A stretch of DNA of 64,000 nucleotides from Pseudomonadota bacterium (GTDB lineage: Bacteria; Desulfobacterota; Desulfobacteria; Desulfobacterales; JAHIVH01), in the NCBI GenBank assembly GCA_018816735.1, contig JAHIVH010000021.1, forward strand, positions 62,001 to 126,000, given 5' to 3'. The notes under the pieces were generated by a model that did not search any database, was not told the DNA's origin, and saw only the letters and a list, made by a program, of their open reading frames with translations. Shown here in pieces: positions 24,653-35,039 of the stretch. Each line of letters opens with the position of its first letter. Position 1 is the stretch's first letter. The translations under genes were made by a program, and so were the position numbers.

Positions 24653-25954
24653 ATGGATAAAAAACAAAAAGATAGCATTTCTCTAAAGGCCAAAGCCCTG
24701 AGATACCGGTGGCTGATTTTCTCGATTCTTTCCCTTGGCTATGTGCTGGTTTATTTTCACAGGCTTTGTCCGGCGGTGCTTGCCGTTGATCTGATGCGCG
24801 ACCTGAAGGCAAGTGGCGCCCTTGCAGGCCTTTTAAGTGCGGCCTATTTCTACCCTTATGCCATCATGCAGTTTCCGGCGGGACTTCTGGCAGATTCCTG
24901 GGGGCCGAGGAAGACGATCACTCTCTTTTTCATCATTGCATTCTTCGGGTCTATGCTTCTTGGCCTGTCTTCTTCTGTCGTTCCGGCCATCATTGGGCGG
25001 GCACTTGTTGGCCTGGGCGTGGCCATGCTCTTTGTGCCCACACTGAAAATTATCGCAGAATGGTTTCACGTAAGAGAATTTGCCTTTATGACAGGGATTC
25101 TCATGGCCATGGGTGGCGTTGGGTCTCTCTCGGCTGCGACGCCGCTTGTGTGGCTCAGTTCATCCATAGGGTGGCGAAATGCATTTATCGTAATTGGCAT
25201 GTTTACACTTCTTCTTGCCATCCTTGTTTGGGTATTTGTCAGAAACCGGCCGTCGGACTTTGGCTGGCCTTCTCCTTTCGATTCTGTAAAAAAAGAATCG
25301 GAAAGTGTTGCCCCCGGACTGATGGAAGGGGCAAAAAAAGTGCTCTCAAACCGGCACTTCTGGCCGCTTGCCATCTGGTTTTTTTTCAATTGCGGAATCT
25401 TTTTTGCCATAGGCGGCCTGTGGGGAGGCCCATATCTGATGCATGCATACCAGATGGACAAATCGGAATCCGGTCATATTCTGTCCATGATCGCTTTTGG
25501 AATGGTCATAGGGAGCCCCCTTTTAAGTTATCTGTCTGACCATATTTTCAAAGGAAGAAAGCCGGTTCTTGTGTTTGCAAGCGCAGCCATGCTGGTCATT
25601 ATGGGGGTGTTTTTCTTTTTTACCGACACAATCCCCTTGCCCGGCCTCTACCTTCTCTTCTTTTTTCTGAGTATTTTTTCAAGTGCGGTTGTCACCATTG
25701 GCTTTACGACCAACAAAGAGCTTTTCCCCGTATCCATTTCCGGAACGGCCACAGGCCTCATCAACCTGTTTCCCTTTGTGGGCGGTGCTGTTTTCCAACC
25801 GGTCTTAGGCGGCGTTCTCGAACATTACGGCAAGTTAAACGGCATGTTTACACTGGCAGGATACAAGGCATGTTTTCTTCTTCTTCTGGGCGCAGCAGGA
25901 ATTGCCTTTATGTCCTCCCTTATGCTCAAAGAAACCTTATATGAAGTTAGTTAA
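24653..25954 (+). CDS. Major facilitator superfamily transporter
   Basis: This 433-residue protein has twelve predicted membrane helices in two six-helix halves. The first cytoplasmic loop carries LLADSWGPRKTI, the MFS motif A region. YVLVYFHRLCPAVLAVDLMRD in helix 1 is typical of the anion:cation or glycerol-phosphate-like branch of MFS. The substrate is unknown. The ribosome site is weak. It lies downstream of the decayed gene and is convergent with a methyltransferase gene; an imperfect terminator-like pair GTTGAAT/ATTCAAC lies between them (25958-25992). Confidence 0.88.
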   Translation: MDKKQKDSISLKAKALRYRWLIFSILSLGYVLVYFHRLCPAVLAVDLMRDLKASGALAGLLSAAYFYPYAIMQFPAGLLADSWGPRKTITLFFIIAFFGSMLLGLSSSVVPAIIGRALVGLGVAMLFVPTLKIIAEWFHVREFAFMTGILMAMGGVGSLSAATPLVWLSSSIGWRNAFIVIGMFTLLLAILVWVFVRNRPSDFGWPSPFDSVKKESESVAPGLMEGAKKVLSNRHFWPLAIWFFFNCGIFFAIGGLWGGPYLMHAYQMDKSESGHILSMIAFGMVIGSPLLSYLSDHIFKGRKPVLVFASAAMLVIMGVFFFFTDTIPLPGLYLLFFFLSIFSSAVVTIGFTTNKELFPVSISGTATGLINLFPFVGGAVFQPVLGGVLEHYGKLNGMFTLAGYKACFLLLLGAAGIAFMSSLMLKETLYEVS

Positions 25955-26011
25955 ACAGTTGAATAGATAAATAGTCAAATTAACCATTCAACTCAACGAA
26001 CCCAAGCAACC

Positions 26012-26662
26012 CTAATACACCGGCAGATCATCCGGTTTTTCACCGCATGTATATTTCTGCAGCACGCCCAGGGTTTTGGTCATGGGAAGGACTTTGTACA
26101 GACCGGATGCCATGGCGAGTTTGTATACATAGTGGGGCGCCTGCCCCCCTTCTTCGTGGGTTTTGAATATGTCGTGCACCAGCAGATATCCGCCGGGCAT
26201 GATATGACGGGACCAGCTGTTATAATCGCTGAATGCAGCCTCAAACGTATGGCCCCCATCGATAAATACCAGGCTCAGGGGCGTCTGCCAGAAACGGGCG
26301 GCAATATAGGACTTGCTCACAATGGAAACAACCGTTTCCTCGATACGGGAAAGTTCCAGCGTTTTTCTGAAATGGGGGAATGTATCAATTTTTCCCTGCC
26401 TGTCGTCAAAAAGCTCCGGATCAAAATATGCTTCTCCTTTCTGCTGCTCTTCAGACCCTCTGTGATGATCCAGGGAAAATAAAACCGTGTCGTTTTCCCT
26501 GCAGGCCGTTCCCAGATATATGGTCGATTTCCCGCAATAGCTTCCGATTTCAAGACACGGACCTGTTTTGGCTGCATCTGAGGCAACCTCGTAAAGACGC
26601 TCCCCCTCTTCTGCGTCCATAAATCCCTTGACTGTGTTAACCAATGCCAAATCAATCGTCAT
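26012..26662 (-). CDS. Class I SAM-dependent methyltransferase
   Basis: This 216-residue Rossmann methyltransferase of the Methyltransf_24 type has motif I as CLEIGSYCGKSTIYLG, an acidic residue after strand 2 (FSLDHH), and FIDGGHTFEAAFSDY with the conserved Asp and His. The acceptor is unknown. It is the last gene of the long minus-strand run, 29 bases after ftsK. GAAAG serves as a weak ribosome site. Confidence 0.83.
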   Translation of the reverse strand: MTIDLALVNTVKGFMDAEEGERLYEVASDAAKTGPCLEIGSYCGKSTIYLGTACRENDTVLFSLDHHRGSEEQQKGEAYFDPELFDDRQGKIDTFPHFRKTLELSRIEETVVSIVSKSYIAARFWQTPLSLVFIDGGHTFEAAFSDYNSWSRHIMPGGYLLVHDIFKTHEEGGQAPHYVYKLAMASGLYKVLPMTKTLGVLQKYTCGEKPDDLPVY

Positions 26663-26691
26663 CTTTCGTATCTGTTCCTTAATTTATGTCA

Positions 26692-29010
26692 TCATCCGGA
26701 CATGTCATCATAACTGCCCACAAGCACTTCCCGTGGTTTTGCTCCGTCAGCCGGCCCGATTATGCCTTCTTTTTCCATGACTTCGATAATGCGCGCTGCC
26801 CGGTTGTAGCCGATTCTCAAATGTCTCTGCACACTGGAGATGGATGCCTGCCTGGTCCGGGTTATCAGGGCCACGGCTTCATCATAGCGTTCATCATAAT
26901 CATCCTTGTCAAGAGACTCTTTTTCCTCTGTGGGCGCTTCGGTTACTTCAAAATTATATTCAGGGGGTTTCTGTTCCTTTAAATATTCGATAATGCGCTG
27001 CAGTTCATTGTCAGATACATAGGCGCCATGAATTCGCTGAAGTTTTGCGGTTCCCGGAGGCAGAAAAAGCATATCCCCGTTTCCCAGAAGATTTTCAGCA
27101 CCATTTGAATCAATAATGGTTCTGGAATCAATTTTAGATGATACCTGAAACGAAATACGGGTAGGGAAATTGGCCTTGATGATGCCTGTCAATACGTCCA
27201 CGGAAGGCCGCTGCGTCGCAAGAATCAGATGGATGCCTGCGGCCCTTGCCATCTGGGCAAGACGGGTCAAGGCCACTTCAATATCTCTTGATGCCACCAT
27301 CATCAAATCGGCAAACTCGTCTATGACCACGATGACATAGGGCAATTCCTCCGGTTCCGGAGCATCATCATCCTTTTTGTCTTCCAGTTTCAGGTTTGCA
27401 ATTTTTTTATTATACTGTTCGATATTTCTCACCCGTTGCTCGGCAAGAAGTTCATACCGGTGCTCCATTTCCCGGACCGCCCAAAAAAGTGCATGCGTGG
27501 CCTTTTTCATATCTGTGACCACCGGTGTGATCAGATGCGGGATACCATCATAGACGGACAGTTCTATGCGCTTGGGATCGATCATGAGGAGCTTGATCTG
27601 TTCCGGCGTGGATTTGTATAAAAGGCTGGTGATCATCACGTTAAGCCCCACGCTTTTTCCGGCACCGGTTGCACCGGCAATCAACAGATGAGGCATTTTA
27701 TTCATTTCCACCACAACCGGTTGCCCCACAATATCTTTTCCCAGACAGAGCGTCATGGGAGACTTTGATTTTTCAAACATTTTTGAAGCAACAATTTCCT
27801 TGAAACTCACGGTTTCCCTGATGGCATTGGGTATTTCAATACCAATGGCATCCTTTCCCGGAATGGGGGCAATGATCCGGATGCTGATGGCGCTCAATGC
27901 CAGGGCCAGATCATCTGTGAGATTGACGATCTTGCTGATTTTAATGCCGGGCGCAGGCTTGTATTCATAGGTCGTGATCACAGGCCCGGGAGATATTTCA
28001 GAGACTTTGCCCTTGACGCCAAAATCTTCCAGCTTGTTTTCGACCAGTTTTGAAATACTTCTATAATACTCCTTGTCTATGGCATGCTCCATGGGTTTGG
28101 GATCGTCCAGGAGGCTCAGAGGCGGCAGTCTGAATGAGGACCGTCCGCGCATGAATTCAAAGACTTCCTGTCTGGGCGCAATGATTTTGCCGGGTGCTCT
28201 GGGTCTGGGCGGGATGATTTTGACAGGATCATTTTCATCCTGAGGGTCATCCCTGATCACTTTTTTTTCTTTTTTGGGGGGCGCAGGGTTAACCGGTTTT
28301 CTGATTTCCGGTTCATCCTGTTTTGCTTTTGCCTTCTTCCTGAACCAGTTTGAAATGACGGTTTTAAGGGCATTAAAGCCTTTGGGAAAAACGGAGAATA
28401 CACGTCCGGCAATCTTTGGCCCGTCCTCAGATATTTTTTTCAGGGCGGTTTGAATAGCGAAAAGCCCTGCTTTAAGCAAAGCGAGAAACATGGCCCAGCA
28501 TCTCAGCAGAAAAGACACCAGCGAATATCCTGTGGCCATAATGAAACCAATCGAAAGAAACATGATAAGGATCAGATTCCCGCCGGCAAAATTGGCATAC
28601 CGGAACAAGACATCTTTAAGGAAACATCCAATAATACCGCCTGACGGAAACATGCTGCCCCAGAAATCAATCTGTTCTGTCTGAAAGGCGAACAGGCCGG
28701 AGGTGGCAATTATCAGAAAGAAGCCCCCGCTAAAGGTGGAAGCAACCGCCTTCCCGCTGTGCTTCTTCAACAAATGAATACTTGAAAGAAGAAGCAAGAT
28801 CGGTATCCAGAATGAACCGATCCCGAATAACCCGATAAAAAATCCGGATAAATGTGCCCCCACCAATCCAAAAAGATTCTTGATATGTATGGTCTGGGTA
28901 AGATGGTGTATGGACGGGTCTGAAGGATGAAATGACAACAGGCTGATAAAGGTTAATACAACCAGAAAAAACAGAAATATGCCGGCGATTTCCCTTCTCA
29001 TGTTTCCCAT
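26692..29010 (-). CDS. ftsK: DNA translocase FtsK/SpoIIIE
   Basis: This 772-residue ATPase pumps chromosomal DNA through the closing septum and helps resolve dimers. It has about four to five N-terminal membrane helices, a proline- and lysine-rich linker (about 230-300), and the motor domain with Walker A GATGAGKSVGLN and Walker B VIVVIDEFADLM. The C-terminal gamma winged helix (ASISSVQRHLRIGYNRAARI) reads KOPS-like sequences. The linker is short compared with E. coli FtsK, as in most bacteria. A second ATG at 29001 is also a possible start. Confidence 0.95.
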   Translation of the reverse strand: MGNMRREIAGIFLFFLVVLTFISLLSFHPSDPSIHHLTQTIHIKNLFGLVGAHLSGFFIGLFGIGSFWIPILLLLSSIHLLKKHSGKAVASTFSGGFFLIIATSGLFAFQTEQIDFWGSMFPSGGIIGCFLKDVLFRYANFAGGNLILIMFLSIGFIMATGYSLVSFLLRCWAMFLALLKAGLFAIQTALKKISEDGPKIAGRVFSVFPKGFNALKTVISNWFRKKAKAKQDEPEIRKPVNPAPPKKEKKVIRDDPQDENDPVKIIPPRPRAPGKIIAPRQEVFEFMRGRSSFRLPPLSLLDDPKPMEHAIDKEYYRSISKLVENKLEDFGVKGKVSEISPGPVITTYEYKPAPGIKISKIVNLTDDLALALSAISIRIIAPIPGKDAIGIEIPNAIRETVSFKEIVASKMFEKSKSPMTLCLGKDIVGQPVVVEMNKMPHLLIAGATGAGKSVGLNVMITSLLYKSTPEQIKLLMIDPKRIELSVYDGIPHLITPVVTDMKKATHALFWAVREMEHRYELLAEQRVRNIEQYNKKIANLKLEDKKDDDAPEPEELPYVIVVIDEFADLMMVASRDIEVALTRLAQMARAAGIHLILATQRPSVDVLTGIIKANFPTRISFQVSSKIDSRTIIDSNGAENLLGNGDMLFLPPGTAKLQRIHGAYVSDNELQRIIEYLKEQKPPEYNFEVTEAPTEEKESLDKDDYDERYDEAVALITRTRQASISSVQRHLRIGYNRAARIIEVMEKEGIIGPADGAKPREVLVGSYDDMSG

Positions 29011-29111
29011 TTTGCTATGTCATGGTTAATGGATAAAAACAGATAACCAATTGTAATTCAGTTCAACTGCCATGAACATCTGTTATCGACGTTTTCGATA
29101 GATGCCGGTTT

Positions 29112-30761
29112 TCAGTGTTCAAGAATTATGGGGACAATAATCGGCTTTCTTCTGATTGTAAAGTAAAAATACTGTCGCAGAGCCTTCTGAATCCGCGACC
29201 GGATAATATTGATGCGGCCCGGCGTATCAAAACCGACATCTTCAACAATTTCAAGAACAACACATTGGGCATCGTCCAGAAGATGGCCGGTTTCGATCCA
29301 GGACACGAAGCCCCTTGAGACAAGATCCGGCCCAGACATCACAACCCCTGTCTCCTCATCAAATATCATGGTTACGATGACAAGACCATCTTCCGACAGG
29401 ATTCGCCTTTCCCGCAATACATCACCGCTGATATCACCAATTCCTTTTCCGTCAACAAGAATCCTTCCGGTAGGCACAGTCCCCAGAAGCCGTCCGCCCT
29501 GTTCATCAAAGCCGATGATCCTTCCGTTTTCGGCAAACAATATATTTTGCCTGGGAATACCCACGGATTCCGCAAGACGCATATGATGCGTAAGATGCCG
29601 GTATTCTCCATGAATGGGCACAAAAAACCTGGGCTTTGTCAGATTGATCATGAGTTTCAATTCTTCCTGAAACGCATGACCAGACACATGAATTTCGGAA
29701 ATCTTTTCGTAAATGACATCTGCACCGAGCCGGTAGAGACTATTGATAATCCCTGCGATGGCCTTTTCATTTCCCGGAATAAATTTGGAAGACAGTACAA
29801 CCGTATCATCTTCCCGGATTTTTATCTGTTTATGGTCACCTGTTGCCATACGTGCCAAGGCACTCATGGGCTCGCCCTGACTGCCGGTAGTGACAATCAC
29901 CACACGGTTTTTCTCGATTGAACTCAACTGGCCGATTTCAGCTTCAACGCCATCCGGTATATGGATATGTCCCAGTTCTTTTGCCAGCTTGACGGTTAAT
30001 TCAATACTTCTGCCATTGAACACAATTTTTCGTCCCATTTTCTGGGAGATGTCTACCACCTGCTGAATCCTGGCCACATTGGATGCAAAAAGGGCAATAA
30101 TCAATCGGCCTTTGCACCCGGATGCAATTTTTTCAAGTGCTTGACTGACGATTTGGTCCGATACCGTATATCCTTCCTGTTCCACATTGGTGGAATCCGA
30201 TAATAATGCCAGGACGCCTTCCTTGCCAAACTGGGCGAACCGGTTTACATCGGTAATCATGCCGTCCACGGCTGTATGATTAATCTTGAAATCACCTGTA
30301 TGCACAATCAACCCGTATGGTGTCCTTATGGCCAATCCCACACCGTCTATCGTGCTGTGCCCGACCCTTACGAATTCGATGTCGAGCTTTCCCAAAGAAA
30401 TTGTCTTCAGGGGATTGATCTCTTCAAATACGGTGGCAGGCAAGAGACCGTGTTCCTCCAGCTTCCGCTTAACCACTCCCAGAGTAAAGGGCGTCCCGTA
30501 AACGGTTGTCTTGATTTCCCGAAGCAGGTATGGCAGAGCGCCTATATGATCCTCATGGGCATGGGTCAAAATAATGCCGACGATATCAGACCGGATCTTC
30601 CGGATATAGGAAAGATCAGGGATGACAATATCAATGCCCAGCATGTCATCTTCCGGAAACATCAGGCCGACATCAATGATCACCGCTGTATTCTGATATT
30701 CGACAACCATCATATTAAGGCCAATCTCACCCAATCCGCCAAGTGGAACAATTTTCACCAT
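29112..30761 (-). CDS. rnj: Ribonuclease J
   Basis: This 549-residue metallo-beta-lactamase/beta-CASP nuclease matches RNase J in length. LTHAHEDHIGALPYLL is the metal-binding motif, ALLSDSTNVEQEGYT marks the start of the beta-CASP domain, and VSGHAFQEELKLMINL and PIHGEYRHL are later catalytic motifs. RNase J has 5'-3' exonuclease and endonuclease activity in mRNA decay and rRNA maturation. It lies between ftsK and a small unknown gene on the same strand. Confidence 0.95.
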   Translation of the reverse strand: MVKIVPLGGLGEIGLNMMVVEYQNTAVIIDVGLMFPEDDMLGIDIVIPDLSYIRKIRSDIVGIILTHAHEDHIGALPYLLREIKTTVYGTPFTLGVVKRKLEEHGLLPATVFEEINPLKTISLGKLDIEFVRVGHSTIDGVGLAIRTPYGLIVHTGDFKINHTAVDGMITDVNRFAQFGKEGVLALLSDSTNVEQEGYTVSDQIVSQALEKIASGCKGRLIIALFASNVARIQQVVDISQKMGRKIVFNGRSIELTVKLAKELGHIHIPDGVEAEIGQLSSIEKNRVVIVTTGSQGEPMSALARMATGDHKQIKIREDDTVVLSSKFIPGNEKAIAGIINSLYRLGADVIYEKISEIHVSGHAFQEELKLMINLTKPRFFVPIHGEYRHLTHHMRLAESVGIPRQNILFAENGRIIGFDEQGGRLLGTVPTGRILVDGKGIGDISGDVLRERRILSEDGLVIVTMIFDEETGVVMSGPDLVSRGFVSWIETGHLLDDAQCVVLEIVEDVGFDTPGRINIIRSRIQKALRQYFYFTIRRKPIIVPIILEH

Positions 30762-30817
30762 TGTCGTCAGTCCTTAATATTCGTAATAATTTATTTTCAG
30801 CCGGGGTTCATGATATG

Positions 30818-31150
30818 TCAGAAAACAACGCCCAGTTTTTCAAGTATGGAATCTGCGAACTGAATGATCCAGTCTCGCTGTTTTTTTGAGGCATATGCCA
30901 CGCAGGAACATTTCAGGGTTTTTGGCGTTCGAATTAGAAGTTCACATGACAGCCTATTGGATTCTATTTCAATTGCAAAATAATGGGGCTGGCATTCGCG
31001 GTGCGATAATTGGATATCGTTCAGCAATGAAGACGAAACAGGAATCCAGTAGATGCCGGGAATCTTGGCCTCGCCATAGTTCTCGTCCAGCCAGGCCTTT
31101 ATTTTCTCATAATCCGTAACTCTTAGTTCATCAATGACATACTGTCTCAT
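30818..31150 (-). CDS. Small conserved-looking protein of unknown function
   Basis: From the ATG at 31150 this is 110 residues. It is soluble and mixed alpha/beta, with three cysteines (LSCEL, LKCSCVAY). I recognise no domain. The ribosome site is poor; an in-frame TTG at 31159 is the alternative start. It sits between the purH half and RNase J with short gaps, so it is probably co-transcribed. Confidence 0.65.
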   Translation of the reverse strand: MRQYVIDELRVTDYEKIKAWLDENYGEAKIPGIYWIPVSSSLLNDIQLSHRECQPHYFAIEIESNRLSCELLIRTPKTLKCSCVAYASKKQRDWIIQFADSILEKLGVVF

Positions 31151-31194
31151 AGCGTGCAAATATCACAATTTTAGTATACAGGCAAATGGCTTTT

Positions 31195-32445
31195 TCAATG
31201 TTTGAAGCTTCGCTGACCGGTAAACGCCATGGTGGCACCTGCCTCATTACATGCGTCTATGGATTGATAATCGTTTAAGGACCCGCCCGGATGAATCACC
31301 GCCCTTACACCTTCCCGTAACCCCACATCAATCCCGTCCCTGAAGGGGAAAAAGGCATCGCTGACCATGCATGCCCCAACAAGGCCGCCCTTTTCCTCAT
31401 TGACCTGTTTGTCTATCTCGGCTTTTTTTTCCGGATCACTTAAATCATTATAAGACATATCATGGGCTTCAAAGCAATACCGGTCCGCAAGTTTTCGATA
31501 CGCCTTATCCCGGCCGATTTCCGCCACGCCTACCCGGTCCTGTTCGCCAGTACCAATACCTATTGTCACATTGTCTTTCACATAGATAACCGAATTTGAC
31601 GTAATGCCCGACTCCACGAGCCATCCGAAAAGCATATCTTCATATTCAGCAGATGTGGGCTGCCGACTGATTGTATACAGTTTGCCCTGATATTCACATT
31701 CCGCTGGAAGAAGATCTTCCTTTGTGAGTGTTTTAGGTGCAAAGGACGTCTGTGCGATAAGGCCGCCATCGATAAGGCTTTTGAAATCAACGCAGCGTTG
31801 CCCCACAAAGGTGTTCAGTTTTTCAATATTACCAATTCTCACCACCCGAAGATTTTTTCTTCTGCCAAGTATGTCGAGTGCGCCATCCTCAAAATCCGGC
31901 GCCACAATCACTTCCGCATATTGATTGGAAATCGCTTCCGCAGTGCCTTTATCAATGGATCGATTCACGGCAATACATCCGCCAAATGCCGCAATCCTGT
32001 CTGCCATATAGGCTTTGCTGTAAGCATCCAGGAGCGTTTCAGCTCTGGCCACACCGCAAGGGTTGTTGTGCTTGACGATGACAACGGTGGGCCGGTCCGT
32101 AAAATATCTTAGAATATTCAATGCATTATCTGCATCTGTCAGATTGGTTTTTCCCGGGTGCTTGCCGGACTGAAGCAGCTCAATATCAGACGTGAGATAT
32201 TTTCCGGGTTTAATGGTTTCCACATCGCCAATGGTCAGGTTGCCATTGATCAGCCGGTAAAGACATGCTTCCTGACCCGGGTTTTCACCATATCGAAGCC
32301 CTTTTCGAACGTTATCAATGGTCCACGAAACCTTTTCATAAACCAATGTCTGGCGTTTGCCCCCCTGGATAAAGCTGATTTCCATGGCAGGGGCAAAATG
32401 GTCATCCATGATGGTTTTATACATGGTTTTCAGGTCATCACTCAT
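31195..32445 (-). CDS. purH: AICAR transformylase half of split PurH
   Basis: This 416-residue protein is the C-terminal AICAR formyltransferase domain of PurH as a separate gene. It transfers a formyl group from 10-formyl-tetrahydrofolate to AICAR in purine synthesis. GLRYGENPGQEA, VIVKHNNPCGVA (with the conserved Lys-His) and the end motif SDAFFPFRDG plus IHPGGSLND are all present. The ATG follows AGGAG, which overlaps the last codons of the partner gene; the gap is 2 bases. The split lies between the domains, so the two polypeptides should work as in the fused enzyme. Confidence 0.93.
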   Translation of the reverse strand: MSDDLKTMYKTIMDDHFAPAMEISFIQGGKRQTLVYEKVSWTIDNVRKGLRYGENPGQEACLYRLINGNLTIGDVETIKPGKYLTSDIELLQSGKHPGKTNLTDADNALNILRYFTDRPTVVIVKHNNPCGVARAETLLDAYSKAYMADRIAAFGGCIAVNRSIDKGTAEAISNQYAEVIVAPDFEDGALDILGRRKNLRVVRIGNIEKLNTFVGQRCVDFKSLIDGGLIAQTSFAPKTLTKEDLLPAECEYQGKLYTISRQPTSAEYEDMLFGWLVESGITSNSVIYVKDNVTIGIGTGEQDRVGVAEIGRDKAYRKLADRYCFEAHDMSYNDLSDPEKKAEIDKQVNEEKGGLVGACMVSDAFFPFRDGIDVGLREGVRAVIHPGGSLNDYQSIDACNEAGATMAFTGQRSFKH

Positions 32446-32447
32446 AT

Positions 32448-33128
32448 TTAACTCCTGTTATAACATGATTGGACATCTTCCGGTGAACACGCATTCAGAT
32501 AACCTGAAATAGCCTTGTCGTATTCTGCGGTATGGGTAAACGCTTTTCTTGCCAGATCAAACCGCATGGCCAGCGTGGTCTGGCCGCCATTTTCCTTCAT
32601 CAGGGCGATGATACCCTCATAGTCTGACGGAGATACAACCGGGGCCACCCGCAGGTAATTCTTGGCGGCTGCACGAATCATGGTCGGTCCGCCAATATCG
32701 ATATTGCCTCTTGCCATCTCCACCGTAACATTTTCCTTTTTGATTGTATCACTGAACGGATAAAGGTTGACAACAACCATATCGATAGGCACGGACAATG
32801 TCCGTTTCATATCTTCCTGATGAGACGTATTGTAGGTTTCTGTAAGAAGTCCCAGGTAAATTCTGAAATCAAGGGTTTTCACAAGGCCCCCTTGTGTCTC
32901 CGGCTGTCCGGTATAATCTGAAACCTGTTCCAGGCAATAAGCTGCATTTTTTCCCAGAATTTCCTGAATGCGTTTGTAAGTGCCGCCTGTTGAATATATT
33001 TTAAGATCTTTATTGATTTCAAACAACTGAGGGATAAAACGATCCAGCCCGGTTTTATCAGACACACTGATAAGAACACGCCGGACCTTCACCTTTTCAT
33101 CAATTCTCCCAACAATATTTTTTCCCAT
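32448..33128 (-). CDS. purH: IMP cyclohydrolase half of split PurH
   Basis: This 226-residue protein is the N-terminal IMP cyclohydrolase domain of PurH. VRRVLISVSDKTGL at the start, YSTGGTYKRI, DFRIYLGLL, VVNLYPF and NIDIGGPTMIRAAAKN are the family signatures. It closes FAICAR to IMP, the last step of purine synthesis. AGGAG 8 bases before the ATG at 33128 sets the start; the longer frame runs into the neighbour. It has no transformylase domain, which is encoded by the next gene. Confidence 0.93.
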   Translation of the reverse strand: MGKNIVGRIDEKVKVRRVLISVSDKTGLDRFIPQLFEINKDLKIYSTGGTYKRIQEILGKNAAYCLEQVSDYTGQPETQGGLVKTLDFRIYLGLLTETYNTSHQEDMKRTLSVPIDMVVVNLYPFSDTIKKENVTVEMARGNIDIGGPTMIRAAAKNYLRVAPVVSPSDYEGIIALMKENGGQTTLAMRFDLARKAFTHTAEYDKAISGYLNACSPEDVQSCYNRS

Positions 33129-33148
33129 ACGTATGCTCCTTTTGTATA

Positions 33149-33847
33149 CTAAAATTCTTTCATCAGACCAAGCCATCTCTCATATTCCGTACCGACAGGC
33201 ACCCCTTTCTGTTGGAGCATGTTGATAATTCTGTCATCATTGAATCTCAGATAAAAATTAATTTTCATTTCATCTGCAAGAGTTGAAAAGACATGCGAGG
33301 GATCATACTTTTCCAGAAACCGGAGGATATCCTTATTGTCCGGCTCTATACTCCTCGCATAAACAAGAGATTCTCTCACATAATCATGGCCAGGATAAAT
33401 GGTTGTTTCAGGCGGGAAGGTTGAAATGAGTTTAATCGACTCGTAAAATCCCTTTAAATCACCGGAAAAACAGTTCCCTACAGTTCCTATAAAGAGCGTG
33501 TCTCCTGTAATCAACGTATCCCCTGCCTTGAAGATCACGCAGTCGTCCATATGTCCCGGTGTATGGTATACAAAAACGTTTTCCCCATCCACATCAAAAA
33601 AACCGTTATTTCGAAGGGTTTGGTTATCGAGAAACCTGGCGCCTGATCTCTTTAGGAGGTCTTTATTTCCTATGATATGATCATAATGCGAATGGGTGTT
33701 TGATACATATTTGAGTGTCAAACCGCTTTTTTCAACAAAGGATAAAATGTCATCCACAGCTCCGCCATCCACAGCTGCGGCAGATTCCTTGCCATAGATC
33801 ACATAGGCGAGATTATCAGAAGAATATCTGAATTGCTTTACATTCAT
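33149..33847 (-). CDS. Glyoxalase II-like metallo-beta-lactamase hydrolase
   Basis: This 232-residue MBL-fold hydrolase has [12 protein letters not shown] (two-metal site), [21 protein letters not shown] and YPGHDY. These are the metal ligands of hydroxyacylglutathione hydrolase-type enzymes, which split thioesters or related bonds. Its start overlaps the stop of the ParA-like gene by 4 bases, which implies coupling. The substrate is unknown in an organism that may lack glutathione. Confidence 0.85.
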   Translation of the reverse strand: MNVKQFRYSSDNLAYVIYGKESAAAVDGGAVDDILSFVEKSGLTLKYVSNTHSHYDHIIGNKDLLKRSGARFLDNQTLRNNGFFDVDGENVFVYHTPGHMDDCVIFKAGDTLITGDTLFIGTVGNCFSGDLKGFYESIKLISTFPPETTIYPGHDYVRESLVYARSIEPDNKDILRFLEKYDPSHVFSTLADEMKINFYLRFNDDRIINMLQQKGVPVGTEYERWLGLMKEF

Positions 33848-35025
33848 AACCGATTCCCAAATTCGTTTCTGTTTTCAATATAAGCCTCAAAATCAAGTGT
33901 CACTTTTTCCTGACGCTCTATCTGCGGGTCCGGAGCGGCATTAACAGATTTCTGACAGCGTTTATCTCCATTTTCCATCATCCCCCGTATTGCCCCAAGT
34001 TCATCCGCTATTGAATCCATGCCTTCGGAAAGTTTTCCCAGTATGGTATGGACGCCTGCGAAGTAAGTATTGATCAAATGGATACCTTGTCTTGCCGGCA
34101 TCTGATTCCGCTTTTTTTGAATATCATGTGTTCTCATGTCATGGACCGTTTTGCCATTTAAAACCCCGCGGCCATTTGACGATTCTTTTTGAATGTCTAT
34201 AACCGTTTTTTGGGAATACTTCAATGGGCCGTTCATAAATCGTAAAAATCCTTTGAGGAAATCATCCAGTCCGTTTCTCTGGTTTTTATTCTTCCGTAAT
34301 ACGAGTTTTCCTGCAATCTCATGAATGCATTTTGATGCCGGAGAAACCGGATAGCATATGATAAAGGGTTCCTGGCGTCTTGATGATTCAGTCACATTCA
34401 GATCATGAAAAATCGCCCCCAAAAATACCAGCCGGGCTGACAGAAATTTATCCACCGCATCGCTGAATCTTGCGAAAAGCGCCTGAGCTGTTTTCATATT
34501 GGGGCACTGGTTTACAACCACCTGAATGAGGCCCTGATATTCATTCAGGGAAAGAATTTTCACCAGTGCATATGCATCTGTCAGGGAAGCCGGATCATGG
34601 GTTACCGTAAGGATGATCTCGGTGGAAGCCAGGCAGAATGAGAGAACACTCTTTGCCACACCGGCCGACGTATCGATCACAATCATGTCATAGCCGTCCA
34701 GTTTTGAAAATGAATGGGCCAATCCCTTGAGCCGGTCTGCTGAAATATTCACCATTTTCTCTATGCCGGAACTTCCCGGAATAATGTCAATCCCAAAACA
34801 ATCCTTTATAATGATATCTTCAAGGGTCATATTTCCGTCTACAACATCCTTAAGGTCATAATCCGGATACAGCCCTAAAAGAATATTTGCATTGGCAAGC
34901 CCCAGGTCAGCATCGAACAGACAAACCCGATATCCGATTCCGGCCAGATAAACAGCCAGGTTCACGCTGATGCTTGTTTTACCGACACCGCCTTTACCGC
35001 TCGTGACCGAAATGATTCTTGCCAT
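33844..35025 (-). CDS. MinD/ParA/FlhG-like ATPase with long C-terminal region
   Basis: This 393-residue protein has the deviant Walker A motif [10 protein letters not shown] (residues 9-18), [15 protein letters not shown], and MIVIDTSAG, as in MinD and FlhG. The ATPase domain covers about 1-260. The remaining 130 residues are charged, mostly helical and specific to this protein. Such ATPases position a complex on the membrane or at a pole. AAAGG precedes the ATG at 35025. It lies between an MshEN protein and a hydrolase. Confidence 0.88.
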   Translation of the reverse strand: MARIISVTSGKGGVGKTSISVNLAVYLAGIGYRVCLFDADLGLANANILLGLYPDYDLKDVVDGNMTLEDIIIKDCFGIDIIPGSSGIEKMVNISADRLKGLAHSFSKLDGYDMIVIDTSAGVAKSVLSFCLASTEIILTVTHDPASLTDAYALVKILSLNEYQGLIQVVVNQCPNMKTAQALFARFSDAVDKFLSARLVFLGAIFHDLNVTESSRRQEPFIICYPVSPASKCIHEIAGKLVLRKNKNQRNGLDDFLKGFLRFMNGPLKYSQKTVIDIQKESSNGRGVLNGKTVHDMRTHDIQKKRNQMPARQGIHLINTYFAGVHTILGKLSEGMDSIADELGAIRGMMENGDKRCQKSVNAAPDPQIERQEKVTLDFEAYIENRNEFGNRL

Positions 35026-35039
35026 ATAGTTGCCTTTTC

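Noticed and set aside
32446..32447. PurH split as a frameshift error
   Set aside because: Both halves have complete domain ends and the second has its own AGGAG site; kept as two genes.
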